Part shown: positions 8,835 to 17,574 of the stretch, piece by piece
How positions within the stretch are numbered: position 1 is the stretch's first letter
Layout: the number at the start of each line of letters is the position of its first letter
Assembly: GCA_036939355.1 (NCBI GenBank)
Contig: JALLAP010001143.1
Span: 1 to 17,628, forward strand
Length of the DNA stretch: 17,628 nucleotides
Reading direction: 5' to 3'
From: Thalassiosira profunda
Lineage: Eukaryota; Bacillariophyta; Thalassiosirophyceae; Thalassiosirales; Thalassiosiraceae
The notes under the pieces: generated by a model
The model's input: the letters and a program-made list of their open reading frames with translations, nothing else
What the model was told of the DNA's origin: nothing
The model's database searches: none
Translations under genes and position numbers: made by a program

Positions 8835-11157
8835 CTACAAAGAAGTAACTCTTTCCAACTTCGGTTGACCCTCGCCAGTTCCGCTGGCAGCGGTGCTTCT
8901 TTGTGCAGCTTCGTAGGAACGCGCCAAGCTGCGCACATTGGTATTGAGCGTGTAGGAGATACTCTTCATCTCCGTGCCGTACACCGGCGAGCAAATCCCG
9001 CGTTCCACCACTTTGAGATCGTTCTTCGAGCTGGAGTTGTGCTTCAGATTCTCTCGGGCCACTTTGATTTCGCTCAGCTTCGTCTTGAACCAATCGTCGA
9101 TGTTGGCTCTTTCGTACGTCATTCCGTCAGACGCCAAAACTGGCTCTTTTGTCATCAACACCAGGCCGATTGGACAAACAAGTTCTTGAGGCGCCCCGTC
9201 CAACAGTCCGTTCGTCGAAGTCGATCCGTCATTTGAGGATTTCTGAGGCTCGACGTCTTCGTACTCCGTAACCGCACGCAGAAAAGCCGCCCTCTTGAAG
9301 CCCTTCACGCCGCATCTGCCATTTCCCTCCTTCAACGTCTCGAGATAATCGGCATCAGAAACAGCCTCTTTCAGCGCAGACATGCTATCGACGTCCTCCG
9401 ATTTCACCAGCCACACAAAGAACTCGTCGACATTGCCCTTGATGCATGCAGATTGAGACCGCAAAAACACGAGAAGCGGATCGTTCTCGTCCGGGGTGAA
9501 GTTGGAGTAATCCAGGGAGATGCTCCTCCGGTAGTTGAAGCTGGACATTGACGCCTCGCTGACGTTCTCTTTGATCGCCCCCTGCGGGTTGATATTGATT
9601 TCAGATGGCAGTTTGCCGGGCAGAGGCGCATCAGCAAAGGAGCATCGAGACGACGGCCGCGCTTCTGACTTGGTCGCCGAGTAGTTCAGGTTGCTCGTGG
9701 CTTGTGTGGAAGGCGTCCCCTTTGCAGACGTTGGCACAGATGGCCCAGGCTTAGAAGCTGCTGCAGCTGCCGGCGATCCAGCATCGACCTTTGCATTACC
9801 ACCGCCCTCTTCAATACCTCCTCCATCCCCACTACTGTTGTCGAAATGCACTGACCGTCGAGGCGCACTGTCTGCCAAGCTGTCAACTATTGGAACCAAT
9901 TGGTCCCCGTCAACAACTCTTTGCTTCCACCACTTTCCACCACCATCAAACTTCACCGAGTATTGGCGCGTCTCTTCCTCTTGGAGGACAGATTTCACGG
10001 TTCCGGCGTACCATTTTGGGTCGCCGTTCTTCCTCGACCATGGGGCGAATACCCTATCACCCTCTTCGTACACTCTGCCGGGGCAATAATCAGCCTTTGG
10101 GATGACAAAGGTATCCTCCGCAATAACCACCTCGTCAGAATCCAGCAGCTTGACGCCGCAAAACCGGGTGGTCTTGCCACCCATTTGCTTCCTGTAGCTG
10201 ATGGAAACAATGACGCCAAGAGAGCACGCAATCCGACCGTCGCATTGCCAGAACGCATACACTTCCTCGTTAGCGCACTCGATGCACAGGAAGTTGTCCG
10301 GCTCCTCGTTCAGCTTGGGATAGTGGCACCCCAAGTGACACACATTGGTACAATTTTCACAGCACAGAATGTCTGCGAAGAGCGATTGAGCAGAAATACA
10401 GAAGTGTCATGCATCAGACCTACAAAAAGATATGGAGACCGAGCTACGTACCTCCCCCGTCTTGGCAGACGAAGCAGTAATACCCGTATCCTTCATCGTC
10501 CACGTCATCTAATCCTGGCAAGCCCGCGTCTCGTAGGATCGCTCTGGGGGTTCTCTCACCCCGTTGCTGCCTCATTCTCTTCTCGCGCAGGTGCAGCACT
10601 ACCGCCTCTTTCTTCTCTGGATCGGCCCCCCAGACTGGATACGACTCTGTCCGACGGCTGAAGTCGCTGTTTATTTCTGGAGGTCGGCAGTTCATTACGT
10701 GAGACAGGCACTGGAATGCAGAGGTGCACAAATAATACCTGTACTCACTCGCTAGAGCCGACTTGCGATCGACTTCGTAAGCAGCACCCGCCCCCATCCC
10801 CTTCCCCTGGATCCGGAAAAAACGTTCCGCTCCCCGCGCTTCGAGCAATTCCAGCACCTTATCGGCCATGTCGGCGTATCCTTTCTTGTTGGTGGCCTCC
10901 ATTTCCTGGAACTTGGAGAACATGACGTTCTTGTATGTATCATCTTTGAGGGAAAGGTAGATGTCGGATGGGATCTCCCCGACGACAAAACGCTGGATCT
11001 TCTGTCGTTTTGGAGAATGGCCTGCGGCTACCTCGCCCGATTCAGCTGTCTTGGGCAGACCTCGCTTCCCCGGAGATCCAGCGCTCCCACCAAATTCGAT
11101 GTTAGTGCACACTTTGTTGCGCTTGGGCTTCTTCTCCTCTTTTTTGACGCCCCTCAT
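8835..11157 (-). CDS. PHD-Tudor-U-box protein, copy A, 5' end missing
   Basis: Probable nuclear chromatin-reader/E3 ubiquitin ligase, partial. Visible exons are 11157-10749, 10676-10452 and 10372-8835, with phase-1 junctions, giving 723 residues from an internal Met that matches Met325 of copy B. Order: basic Lys/Arg-rich start; a block ending YEVDRKSALA then splice-joined K-INSDFSRR (DUF6824-like); a PHD finger reading CFVCQDGGD joined to ILCCENC, then VCHLGC and CIEC, complete only after splicing; a Tudor-like part around EGDRVFAPW...DPKWYAGTVKSV; a Ser/Ala-rich linker longer than in copy B; a conserved SAM-like block from DPLLVFLRSQSACIKGNV to GVKGFKRAAFLRAV; and a U-box around CPIGLVLMTKEPVLASDGMTYE with SPVYG near its end. 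The start shown is the edge of the gap at 11158, not a real start codon. The two N-terminal Tudor-like domains of copy B are presumably lost in the gap. Confidence 0.82.
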
Positions 11158-11158
11158 N
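11158..11158. other. Assembly gap (single N) between the tandem copies
   Basis: The N abuts copy A's internal Met codon on one side and copy B's 3' flank on the other. By comparison with copy B (13439-14744), at least about 1.3 kb of copy A plus its promoter and the spacer between the genes should be missing. Both edges fall in sequence that is very similar between the copies, which is where an assembler would stop. Confidence 0.8.
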
Positions 11159-11190
11159 CTTGGCCTCGCATTCGTCCACTCCAAATGGAT

Positions 11191-14100
11191 CTACAAAGAA
11201 GTAATTCTTTCCAACTTCGGCTGACCCTCGACAGTTCCGCTGGCAGCGGGGCTTCTTTGTGCATCTCTGTAGGCAATGGCCATGTTCTTCACTTGTGTAT
11301 TGGGTTTGCAGGAAAAATCCGTGATCTTCGTGCCGTGCCCGTACACCGGCGAGTAGACCCCACGCTCTGCCACTTCCCTATCGCTCTCCGATGCGCGGTT
11401 GTGCTTCATGTTTTCTCGGGCCGTTTTGGTTTCCGCCAGCCTCTCGCGGAACCAGTTCTCGATGTGAGCTCTTTCGTACGTCATACCATCGGACGCCAAG
11501 ACTGGTTCCTCCGTCATGAGCACTTTGCCGATGGGACAAAACAGCATTTCGTTCGTCGAAGCTGATCCAGTATTTGAGGGGTTTTGCGGTGGAGGTGCAG
11601 CGCTTTCCGTCGGCTCGACATTTTCGTAGCCCGCAACAGCACGTTGAAAAGCCGCCCTCTTGAAGCCCTTCAGATACTTCATCTTACTCAGATAGTCCTC
11701 ATCAGAAACAGCGTCCTTCAGTTCAGGCATGCCCACGACGTCCTCCGTCACGAGCCACGCGTAGAACTCCTCGACATTGCCCTTGATGCACGCAGACTGA
11801 GACCGCAAAAACAGAAGGAGCGGATCCTTCTCGTCCAGGTGGGGAAAGCTAGGAATCGACGCCAGGCTGATGGATTCTCTCGTCACTTCCGGCGAAGTGA
11901 AACCAATCTCAGACGGAATTGCAGGTGATCCGCGTGGCGCAGACGCACCACCAATGGAGGACTGTTCTGACTTGGTCCGTGATACCATTCGCGCCAGTGA
12001 CCCGCGCCTAGGAGCTGCAGCAGCAGGCGGCGGAGGGGCTGCCGCGCCTTCCTCTGAAATAGAGTCCTCGTCAATTCCAACTCTCCCTCCACTGTCATCA
12101 AACTTCACAGAGCGTCGAGTCTTATTGTCTGACGGGCGATTCATAACTGGAATCAATTGGTCCGCATCAACCACTCTTGTGTCCTTCTTCCCACTGTTGT
12201 CAAATTTCACCATGTATCGGCGCTTCTCGCCCTCTTGGATAGCAGATTTCACGCTTCCTACAAACCATTTCGGGTCGCCATTCTTCCTCGACCATGGGGC
12301 GAGTACTCTGTCACCCTCTTCGTACACTCTGTCGGGGTGATAATGGGCCTTTGGGATGACAAAAGTGTTCTCCAAAACCATCACCTCATCCGAATCCGAC
12401 AGCTTGACGTCGCAAAACAGGGCCTTGCCTCCCTTCTTCTTCTTGTAGCTAACGGAAATAACTTCTCCAAGGGAGCACGCAATGCGACCATCGCATTGCC
12501 AGAACGCAAAAACTTCCTCTTTCGCGCATTCGACGCAGAAGAAGTTGTCCGGTTCCTTGGTCAGCTCGGGATAATGACACTCGAGATGACACGCGTTTGT
12601 GCAGGTATCGCAGAGCATTATTTCTACAAGGAGAAAATTGAGCAGAAATAGTGAGATGCGTCGAACATGCAAAGAGGAGATATAGAGAGTGGGCTACGCA
12701 CCTCCCCCGTCTTGGCAGATGAAGCAGTAATACCCATAGCCTTCGCTATCCACGTCATGTAATCCTGGCAGGCCCGCATCTTGCAGCCTCGTTCCTCTGA
12801 TGCTCTCGCCCTGTTGGTTCCTCCGGCACTTCTCGCGCATGTGCTCCTTCACTGCCTCTATCTTGTCGGGATCAGCCCCCCAGATAGGATACGACTCCGT
12901 CCGGCGGCTGAAGTCACTCGATATTTCTACAATGGCCAACAGATTCACAGTGTTAGAGGAATTCAGGTTTAATGAAACGGTGCACAAACACCGTAGATAC
13001 TCACTCGCTAGAGCCGATTTGCGATCGACTTCCACGTACTCGGCATTCTTTCCGTACCCCTGAGACCGAAAGAACCTCTCCGTTCCTCCCGCCTCGAGCA
13101 CGCGCATCACCTGTTGAGCCAGATAGGCGTTCCCTCCCTCGGCGGTCCCTGCCTCGGAATCCTGGAACTTTGAGAACATGATTGTCTTGTACGTTTCATC
13201 TTTGAGCGAAAGGTAGACGTCTGTTGGGATCTCCCCGACCTCAAAACGCTGCATCTTCTGCCGTTTGGGAGAATGGCCTGCGGCCGCCTCGCCCGATCCA
13301 GCTGTCCTAGGCAGCCCCTGCTTCCCCGGAGATGCAGCGCTCCCACCAAATTCGATGTTCGTGCACACTTTGTTGCGCTTTGGCTTCTTCTCCTCTCTCT
13401 TGACGCCCCTCATCTTGCCCACCGAGCGTTTCTTTCCCTCTGCAGATATCGATTTGCAAAGGGAACAGTTGAGACAAGCAGGACACGACATGGAGGTAGA
13501 TAGACGAATTCTTTGTCCACTCACCCTCTTTTCCAACCAGCGGTTCCTCCGGCATCCCCTCTCTCCACGGGAAGACCAACGACGCCTTGATCCCCGGAAT
13601 CTCCTTCCCATCTCCGTCGAACCTCACCCGGAACGCGCGCCGCGTGCCGCTCCCCTCGCTCTTCGTTATGACAGCTCCGAGCCATGTTGGCGGGTGGCTC
13701 GCCAGCTCGCTCGTCCCTGACTCGCTGTCCCACCGCGGCGCGTGCACCCTGTCCCCCACTCGGAGCGCTCGCACAGCATCCGTGAACGGGGCGAACTCCC
13801 CCTCGGGCACTATCAATACCCGCGGGCAGGATTTGCTGTCGTCCGGAAATTTCACCCGGTACGTTCCGTTGCCATTGATGGAGTGAATGGTGCCCTCGCA
13901 CCACCTCGCGTCGGAGCAGGGCGTGTCGTTCACCCAGAAGGCGCGGACCCGATCGCCCACCTTGAAATCAGTGGAGACGGAGATCTTGGGCTGCTGTGGC
14001 TGCGGAAGCCGCGGGGCATCCTCCCCCGCGTCGCATTTGACACGCTCCGAGGGTGCCCGGGGCAGCCGCGTCTCCTTCTCCTTCTCCTTCTCCTCCTCAA

Positions 14101-14744
14101 TCTCAAACGCGTGAAGCTTCCCCAGCAGCGCGCCCCGCTCCCCCTCCTCCATCTCCTTTATGCGTTCCCCCACAATCGAAGTCGATTCCTCCAAGAACGC
14201 CTTCTTGGAGGGGAACTTCGTCCCGCACCCGTCTGTGAAGACTTTTGTCTCTGATTGGGCGTTCACCCGCCGACTCCACCCTTCTTGTTGCAGCGGGAGG
14301 CAGAGGGGGCAGAGTGTCTCTTCCGCGTTCGGCTGCGGGGGGCCGCACCTGCGTGGGATTAGAACATGATGAAATGATGAGCGCGGTGCACATGATATGA
14401 TCGTAATGAAAATCAGTGCACACAATCACCATCACCAGCGAAACAAATGAACGGCCAACTAAGGGTTCTGCTCGCGCATCAATACAATAGCATCGTCGAG
14501 ACATCGCATTCTCTGCAAGTAAGAGGATGAGTGCCGCCCAAACGTCCAGCAACTAATTGCTAGTAGCTGCCAGAATAATTGGTTCCAATTGCAAATCAAC
14601 CAAAGGCGAAATAAATACTCACCACGCGCAGCCAAAGACGGGCCTAAGGTCGGGCGCGTCGACGCTCCGCCGGGCCTTGCGCAGTTGTGCCACGTCCGTC
14701 CCCCTGAGTGTGGGATTGGGTTCGAGGGAGTGGAAGGTGCTCAT
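11191..14744 (-). CDS. Multidomain Tudor-PHD-U-box protein, copy B, five exons
   Basis: Probable nuclear protein combining histone-reader modules with a ubiquitin-ligase domain. Exons: 14744-14623, 14348-13525, 13439-13005, 12926-12702, 12623-11191; every junction keeps frame, giving 1,012 residues. Domains: Cys pairs C39/C42 and C54/C57, possibly zinc-binding; acidic coiled-coil-like stretch (100-135); Tudor-like 1 (170-230, VGDRVRAFW); Tudor-like 2 (238-302, VGDRVHAPRW); basic NLS-like region (317-340); DUF6824-like block (about 380-472); PHD finger with complete C4HC3 ligands (C528, C531, C540, C543, H548, C551, C565, C568); Tudor-like region (about 575-695, EGDRVLAPW, KWFVGSV, YMVKFD); Ala/Ser-rich linker; SAM-like block (about 800-868, LKGFKRAAFQRAV); U-box (about 896-990, FCPIGKVLMTEEPVLASDG, TYERAHIENWF, SPVYG, PNTQVKNMAIAY). 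The PHD and U-box calls are firm, Tudor-like probable, DUF6824-like and SAM-like tentative. The 14744 start is the only ATG in its frame. Substrates are unknown. Confidence 0.87.
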
Positions 14745-15261
14745 GACTTGTGTTCGGGAGTGATGGACACGTTCACGCAAAATTCCCGCGCGGCTATGCG
14801 TGCAATTGCTACTCCTGCTGCTACTGCTCCCGCTGTTCTCCTGCTGCTTGGGCGGCGGTAGCGGGTCAATCAAGGCGGCGATGTGAGTTGCTCTAGAGCA
14901 ATCAAGCAACTTGGCGGTGGTGCATCGCTCCAGCCATCCCGGCTCCGCGCGGGACGGACGGACAGAGGTCCGGTCAAGGCGTCAGCATCATCATTCATCA
15001 TCTGCATCTGCACACAGAGTCGAGGTGAGCGGTGAAGGGTGAAGGTGCCGACTGCCGGCGGCGACAACAGCGGTCTCGACCCGCGGCGGCGTCTCCAGCT
15101 AAGAGGGGCAAGTTGTCGCGGCTTCGGCTGTTGGGAAACGCCTGCGTCCAAGACCAACCAAGCCAAGTTAGGCAGACGTGCCGCCCAAGACCAAGGTCGG
15201 AAGGCGCACGACAGCCAGATGATGATTTTGCCGCGGGCAACCAGCTCATAATTTCAGGACG
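14745..15261. promoter_or_regulatory. Divergent intergenic region, shared promoter zone
   Basis: This 517-bp stretch separates the divergent U-box gene (minus, starts 14744) and DUF285 gene (plus, starts 15262), so it must hold both promoters. No gene or RNA is supported. A GTGAGC at 15025 and a pyrimidine-rich TTTCAG ending at 15257, four bases before the ATG, could bound a 233-bp intron in the 5' leader of the DUF285 gene. That is tentative because nothing coding lies upstream to test frame. Confidence 0.4.
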
Positions 15262-17385
15262 ATGCCCCGACGAGGCAGCGACGAAGACGCCGAGGCGGAG
15301 GGGGCGGGGGAGGATCGCTCGTCGGCGGCAGAGACGTCTCCGCCGCCGCCCGCCACCAATTTCGGTGCGAACACTGCCATCAGCCCCGGCACGGCAGCTG
15401 TAGCCGGCGTCGAGAACCACCCCGGGTCCGACGACGCCCCGGTGCCCGTCGCTCAGACCGCCGCAGTCCTCGAAATGGAGGAAGCATGCACTAAAAAAGG
15501 CGTGGAGGAAATCGATGCGTCGGGCGATGACGCACCGGTGCCCGTTGAGATCATGGACACATCTGATGATCAAGCGGAGAAGGGCTCCAAAGGGGCCAAG
15601 AAACGTGTGGAATTAGTCGATGGCGACGACGAGGGGCCCGTGCCTCCTGGACACATTCCTGACGATGGAGGTGACTCGAAAAATGAGGCCAAGAAAAGGG
15701 CCGGCGCGCCCCCCGCGGTGACGACACCGCAACTTCGGGTACGGGCGGGTCCAGATGACACAACAGATTCCATCGTTGACGTCCGCCATGAGGTGTTCGA
15801 GGAGGACGACCTTCGCGCTATCGCTGCACCTCGAAGAGGGGGTGTGTTATCGGGAGCGAGGGTGCGACCGCCTCCGCCCTCGATGCTGCTCACACCCCAG
15901 CCGGACGAGCCGTCCGTTCCCGCCCTTCACGAGGTGCATGCTCATCTCGTCGAGGATGAGGTTTACGACGCAGTGCCGGTTGGGGAAGAGCACTGGGCGA
16001 AGCGACACCAGAGGAAGGTCGTTGGGGTTTTCGTGTTGGTGATTGTCGCTATGGCGGTGGCTTTGGGGGTCGCCTTTGGCACGGGTGGTGGAGATGCTGT
16101 CTTTGCCACCTCTCCTCCGACAAGATCGTTGTCACCGTCGAGCCAACCGTCGATGTTTCTCCGCCCATGCTTCGTAGACCGAGAGGAACTCCAGGCAGCT
16201 GTTGACAGTTACGCAGCAGGAGGGGCCGCCTGCGTGAAGGGAGAGAGCAAGTGCGAGGTCCTCCAAACGTACGGCTGGCCAATCGGAACGTGGTGCACAT
16301 CCAACGTCACCGACATGTCCAAATTGTTTTATAAAAAAGCTGGCTTCAATGACGACCTGACCGCGTGGGACACATCCAAGGTCACTTCGATGGATGAAAT
16401 GTTCTGGCAAGCCCAGGCATTCAACGGGGACGTGAGCAGTTTCGACACCTCCAAAGTCACGTCGATGCGTAGTATGTTCGAATGGGCATCTTCCTTCAAC
16501 GGCGACTTGAGCAACTTTGACACGTCCCAAGTGGCATCGATGGATTGGATGTTTGCTTATGCTTCTTCTTTCAACGGGGATGTGAGCGGTTGGGACACCT
16601 CCAAAGTCACTTCAATGAAGTACATGTTCTACATATGGCTTGACACCTCGGCATTTGACGGGGACTTGAGCAACTGGAACACCTCCAAAGTCACTTCAAT
16701 GGTGGGAATGTTCGAGGGAGCCAAAGTATTCAACAGAGACTTGCCCTGGGACACCTCGGAAGTAACGTCAATGGAGGATATGTTCGATGGAGCCTTTTCA
16801 TTCAACGGGGACTTGAGCAGCTTCGACACCTCAAGAGTCACTTCGATGAAGAGAATGTTCAATTCCGCCACTTCCTTCAATGGGAATGTGAGCAGTTTCG
16901 ACACGTCAAAGGTCACTTCGATGGAGAGAATGTTCGAATATGCCACTGCATTCAACGGAGACTTGAGCAGTTGGAACACCTCCAAAGTCGCGTCAATGGA
17001 GGGCATGTTCGAGGGAGCCTCTTCCTTCAATGGGAATGTGAGCAGTTTCGACACCTCACAAGTGACTTCAATGTGGGGCATGTTCTTGGACGCCACTTCA
17101 TTCAATCAGGACGTAAGCAGTTGGGATGTTGCCTCCGTGACAGACATGGGATCCATGTTCAATGAAGCCAGTTCGTTCGGCCAAAACCTTTGCGCCTGGG
17201 GTGTCCATTACAATGCTACTGTCCGTGATTATGGCCCTGTCGGTGATGACGACTGGAGTGTCAATACTGGCCCATACTACAACATATTCTTGAACACGAG
17301 CTGTCCCAACCAAAACGATCCTGCGGGGCCCAAAACAAACTGGTGTGCGGCAACATGCAGCAGCGCCAAACAGACTCCCAGTTGA
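15262..17385 (+). CDS. Single-pass membrane protein with DUF285 (BspA-like) repeats
   Basis: Intronless, 707 residues. The N-terminal 250 residues are acidic and disordered-looking, with three degenerate copies of a DDAPVPV motif (GSDDAPVPV, SGDDAPVPV, GDDEGPVPP). A basic patch AKRHQRK precedes one membrane segment (about residues 253-274, VVGVFVLVIVAMAVALGVAF). With no cleavable signal and positive charge before the segment, type II topology is predicted: N-terminus in the cytoplasm, C-terminus outside or luminal. A short Ser/Pro stalk (SPPTRSLSPSSQPS) follows, then a Cys-containing cap and twelve DUF285 repeats (347-645), and a Cys-rich tail. Sequons such as NTSK and NVSS are frequent, fitting glycosylation. 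DUF285/BspA-type leucine-rich repeats occur in bacterial and protist surface proteins and often mediate adhesion or binding; the ligand here is unknown. Confidence 0.87.
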   Translation: MPRRGSDEDAEAEGAGEDRSSAAETSPPPPATNFGANTAISPGTAAVAGVENHPGSDDAPVPVAQTAAVLEMEEACTKKGVEEIDASGDDAPVPVEIMDTSDDQAEKGSKGAKKRVELVDGDDEGPVPPGHIPDDGGDSKNEAKKRAGAPPAVTTPQLRVRAGPDDTTDSIVDVRHEVFEEDDLRAIAAPRRGGVLSGARVRPPPPSMLLTPQPDEPSVPALHEVHAHLVEDEVYDAVPVGEEHWAKRHQRKVVGVFVLVIVAMAVALGVAFGTGGGDAVFATSPPTRSLSPSSQPSMFLRPCFVDREELQAAVDSYAAGGAACVKGESKCEVLQTYGWPIGTWCTSNVTDMSKLFYKKAGFNDDLTAWDTSKVTSMDEMFWQAQAFNGDVSSFDTSKVTSMRSMFEWASSFNGDLSNFDTSQVASMDWMFAYASSFNGDVSGWDTSKVTSMKYMFYIWLDTSAFDGDLSNWNTSKVTSMVGMFEGAKVFNRDLPWDTSEVTSMEDMFDGAFSFNGDLSSFDTSRVTSMKRMFNSATSFNGNVSSFDTSKVTSMERMFEYATAFNGDLSSWNTSKVASMEGMFEGASSFNGNVSSFDTSQVTSMWGMFLDATSFNQDVSSWDVASVTDMGSMFNEASSFGQNLCAWGVHYNATVRDYGPVGDDDWSVNTGPYYNIFLNTSCPNQNDPAGPKTNWCAATCSSAKQTPS
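16300..17196 (+). repeat. Twelve 75-bp DUF285 coding repeats
   Basis: Units of about 25 residues follow the pattern (F/W)(D/N)TS-x-VTSM-x-x-MF-x-x-A-x-x-FNG(D/N)(L/V)SS. Unit 5 carries three extra residues (YIWLDTSAFDGD), unit 6 is one short at its end (FNRDLP before WDTSE), and units 1 and 12 are divergent caps. Central units are similar at the DNA level too. Long reading frames on the opposite strand here are an effect of the repeat. Confidence 0.88.
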
Positions 17386-17574
17386 TCCAATTTACCTTCT
17401 CGATGTCTCGCTTCTCGGATAGTGATCTCACGACCCTTTCAGTAGTGCCCTTTCAGTAGCAATACAGTCTCTATTGATATTGATCTATCTCTGTTCAACA
17501 GGCGAGCCTCCGGTACGAGGCCATCGTTAGCCCGAAAATTGGGGTGTCAAAATTGCAGCGCCCTCCCCGGCCGT
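17386..17574. other. 3' flank of the DUF285 gene, no gene seen
   Basis: It contains the 3' UTR of the DUF285 gene. A direct repeat, CCTTTCAGTAG with a variable base beside it, occurs near 17435-17460. If the partial gene at the right edge is real, this is a convergent 3' region. No clear polyadenylation signal is seen. Confidence 0.35.

Larger units (their letters stand above)
8802..14744 (-). repeat. Tandem gene duplication interrupted by an assembly gap
   Basis: Unit A (8802-11157) and unit B (11159-14744) are homologous and in the same orientation. They share exon order, intron positions and phases, and the PHD-bearing exon is exactly 225 bp in both (10676-10452 and 12926-12702). The match extends past the stop codon: 8802-8834 and 11159-11190 are nearly identical. 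Corresponding introns (72 and 79 bp in A; 78 and 78 bp in B) resemble each other only near the splice sites. Unit A lacks everything upstream of the codon equivalent to Met325 of B because of the N at 11158. Confidence 0.9.

Noticed and set aside
13440..13524. Cys-rich stretch (SCPACLNCSLCK) in frame just before exon 3 of U-box copy B, as a possible zinc motif or alternative start
   Set aside because: It lies inside an 85-bp interval with a GTGAGT donor and a CTGCAG acceptor that joins exon 2 to exon 3 in frame. Reading it as coding would leave the Tudor-like exon without a partner. It stays possible as an alternative first exon.
14711..14735. GGTTCGAG-like string as a tRNA T-arm
   Set aside because: The flanks do not pair as a T-stem and no acceptor or anticodon arm can be drawn; it lies in the first coding exon of copy B.
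8835..14744. Same-strand U-box copies as an operon-like unit
   Set aside because: They are spliced eukaryotic paralogues from tandem duplication, and an unknown length of DNA is missing between them.
16629..17105. 158-codon minus-strand frame inside the DUF285 gene
   Set aside because: It is the opposite strand of a regular 75-bp repeat whose period keeps stops out. It has no family features, and the plus-strand frame is clearly coding.
16300..17196. Regularly spaced repeats as a CRISPR-like array
   Set aside because: The 75-bp units are contiguous, have no spacers and encode DUF285 repeats in one open frame in a eukaryotic context.
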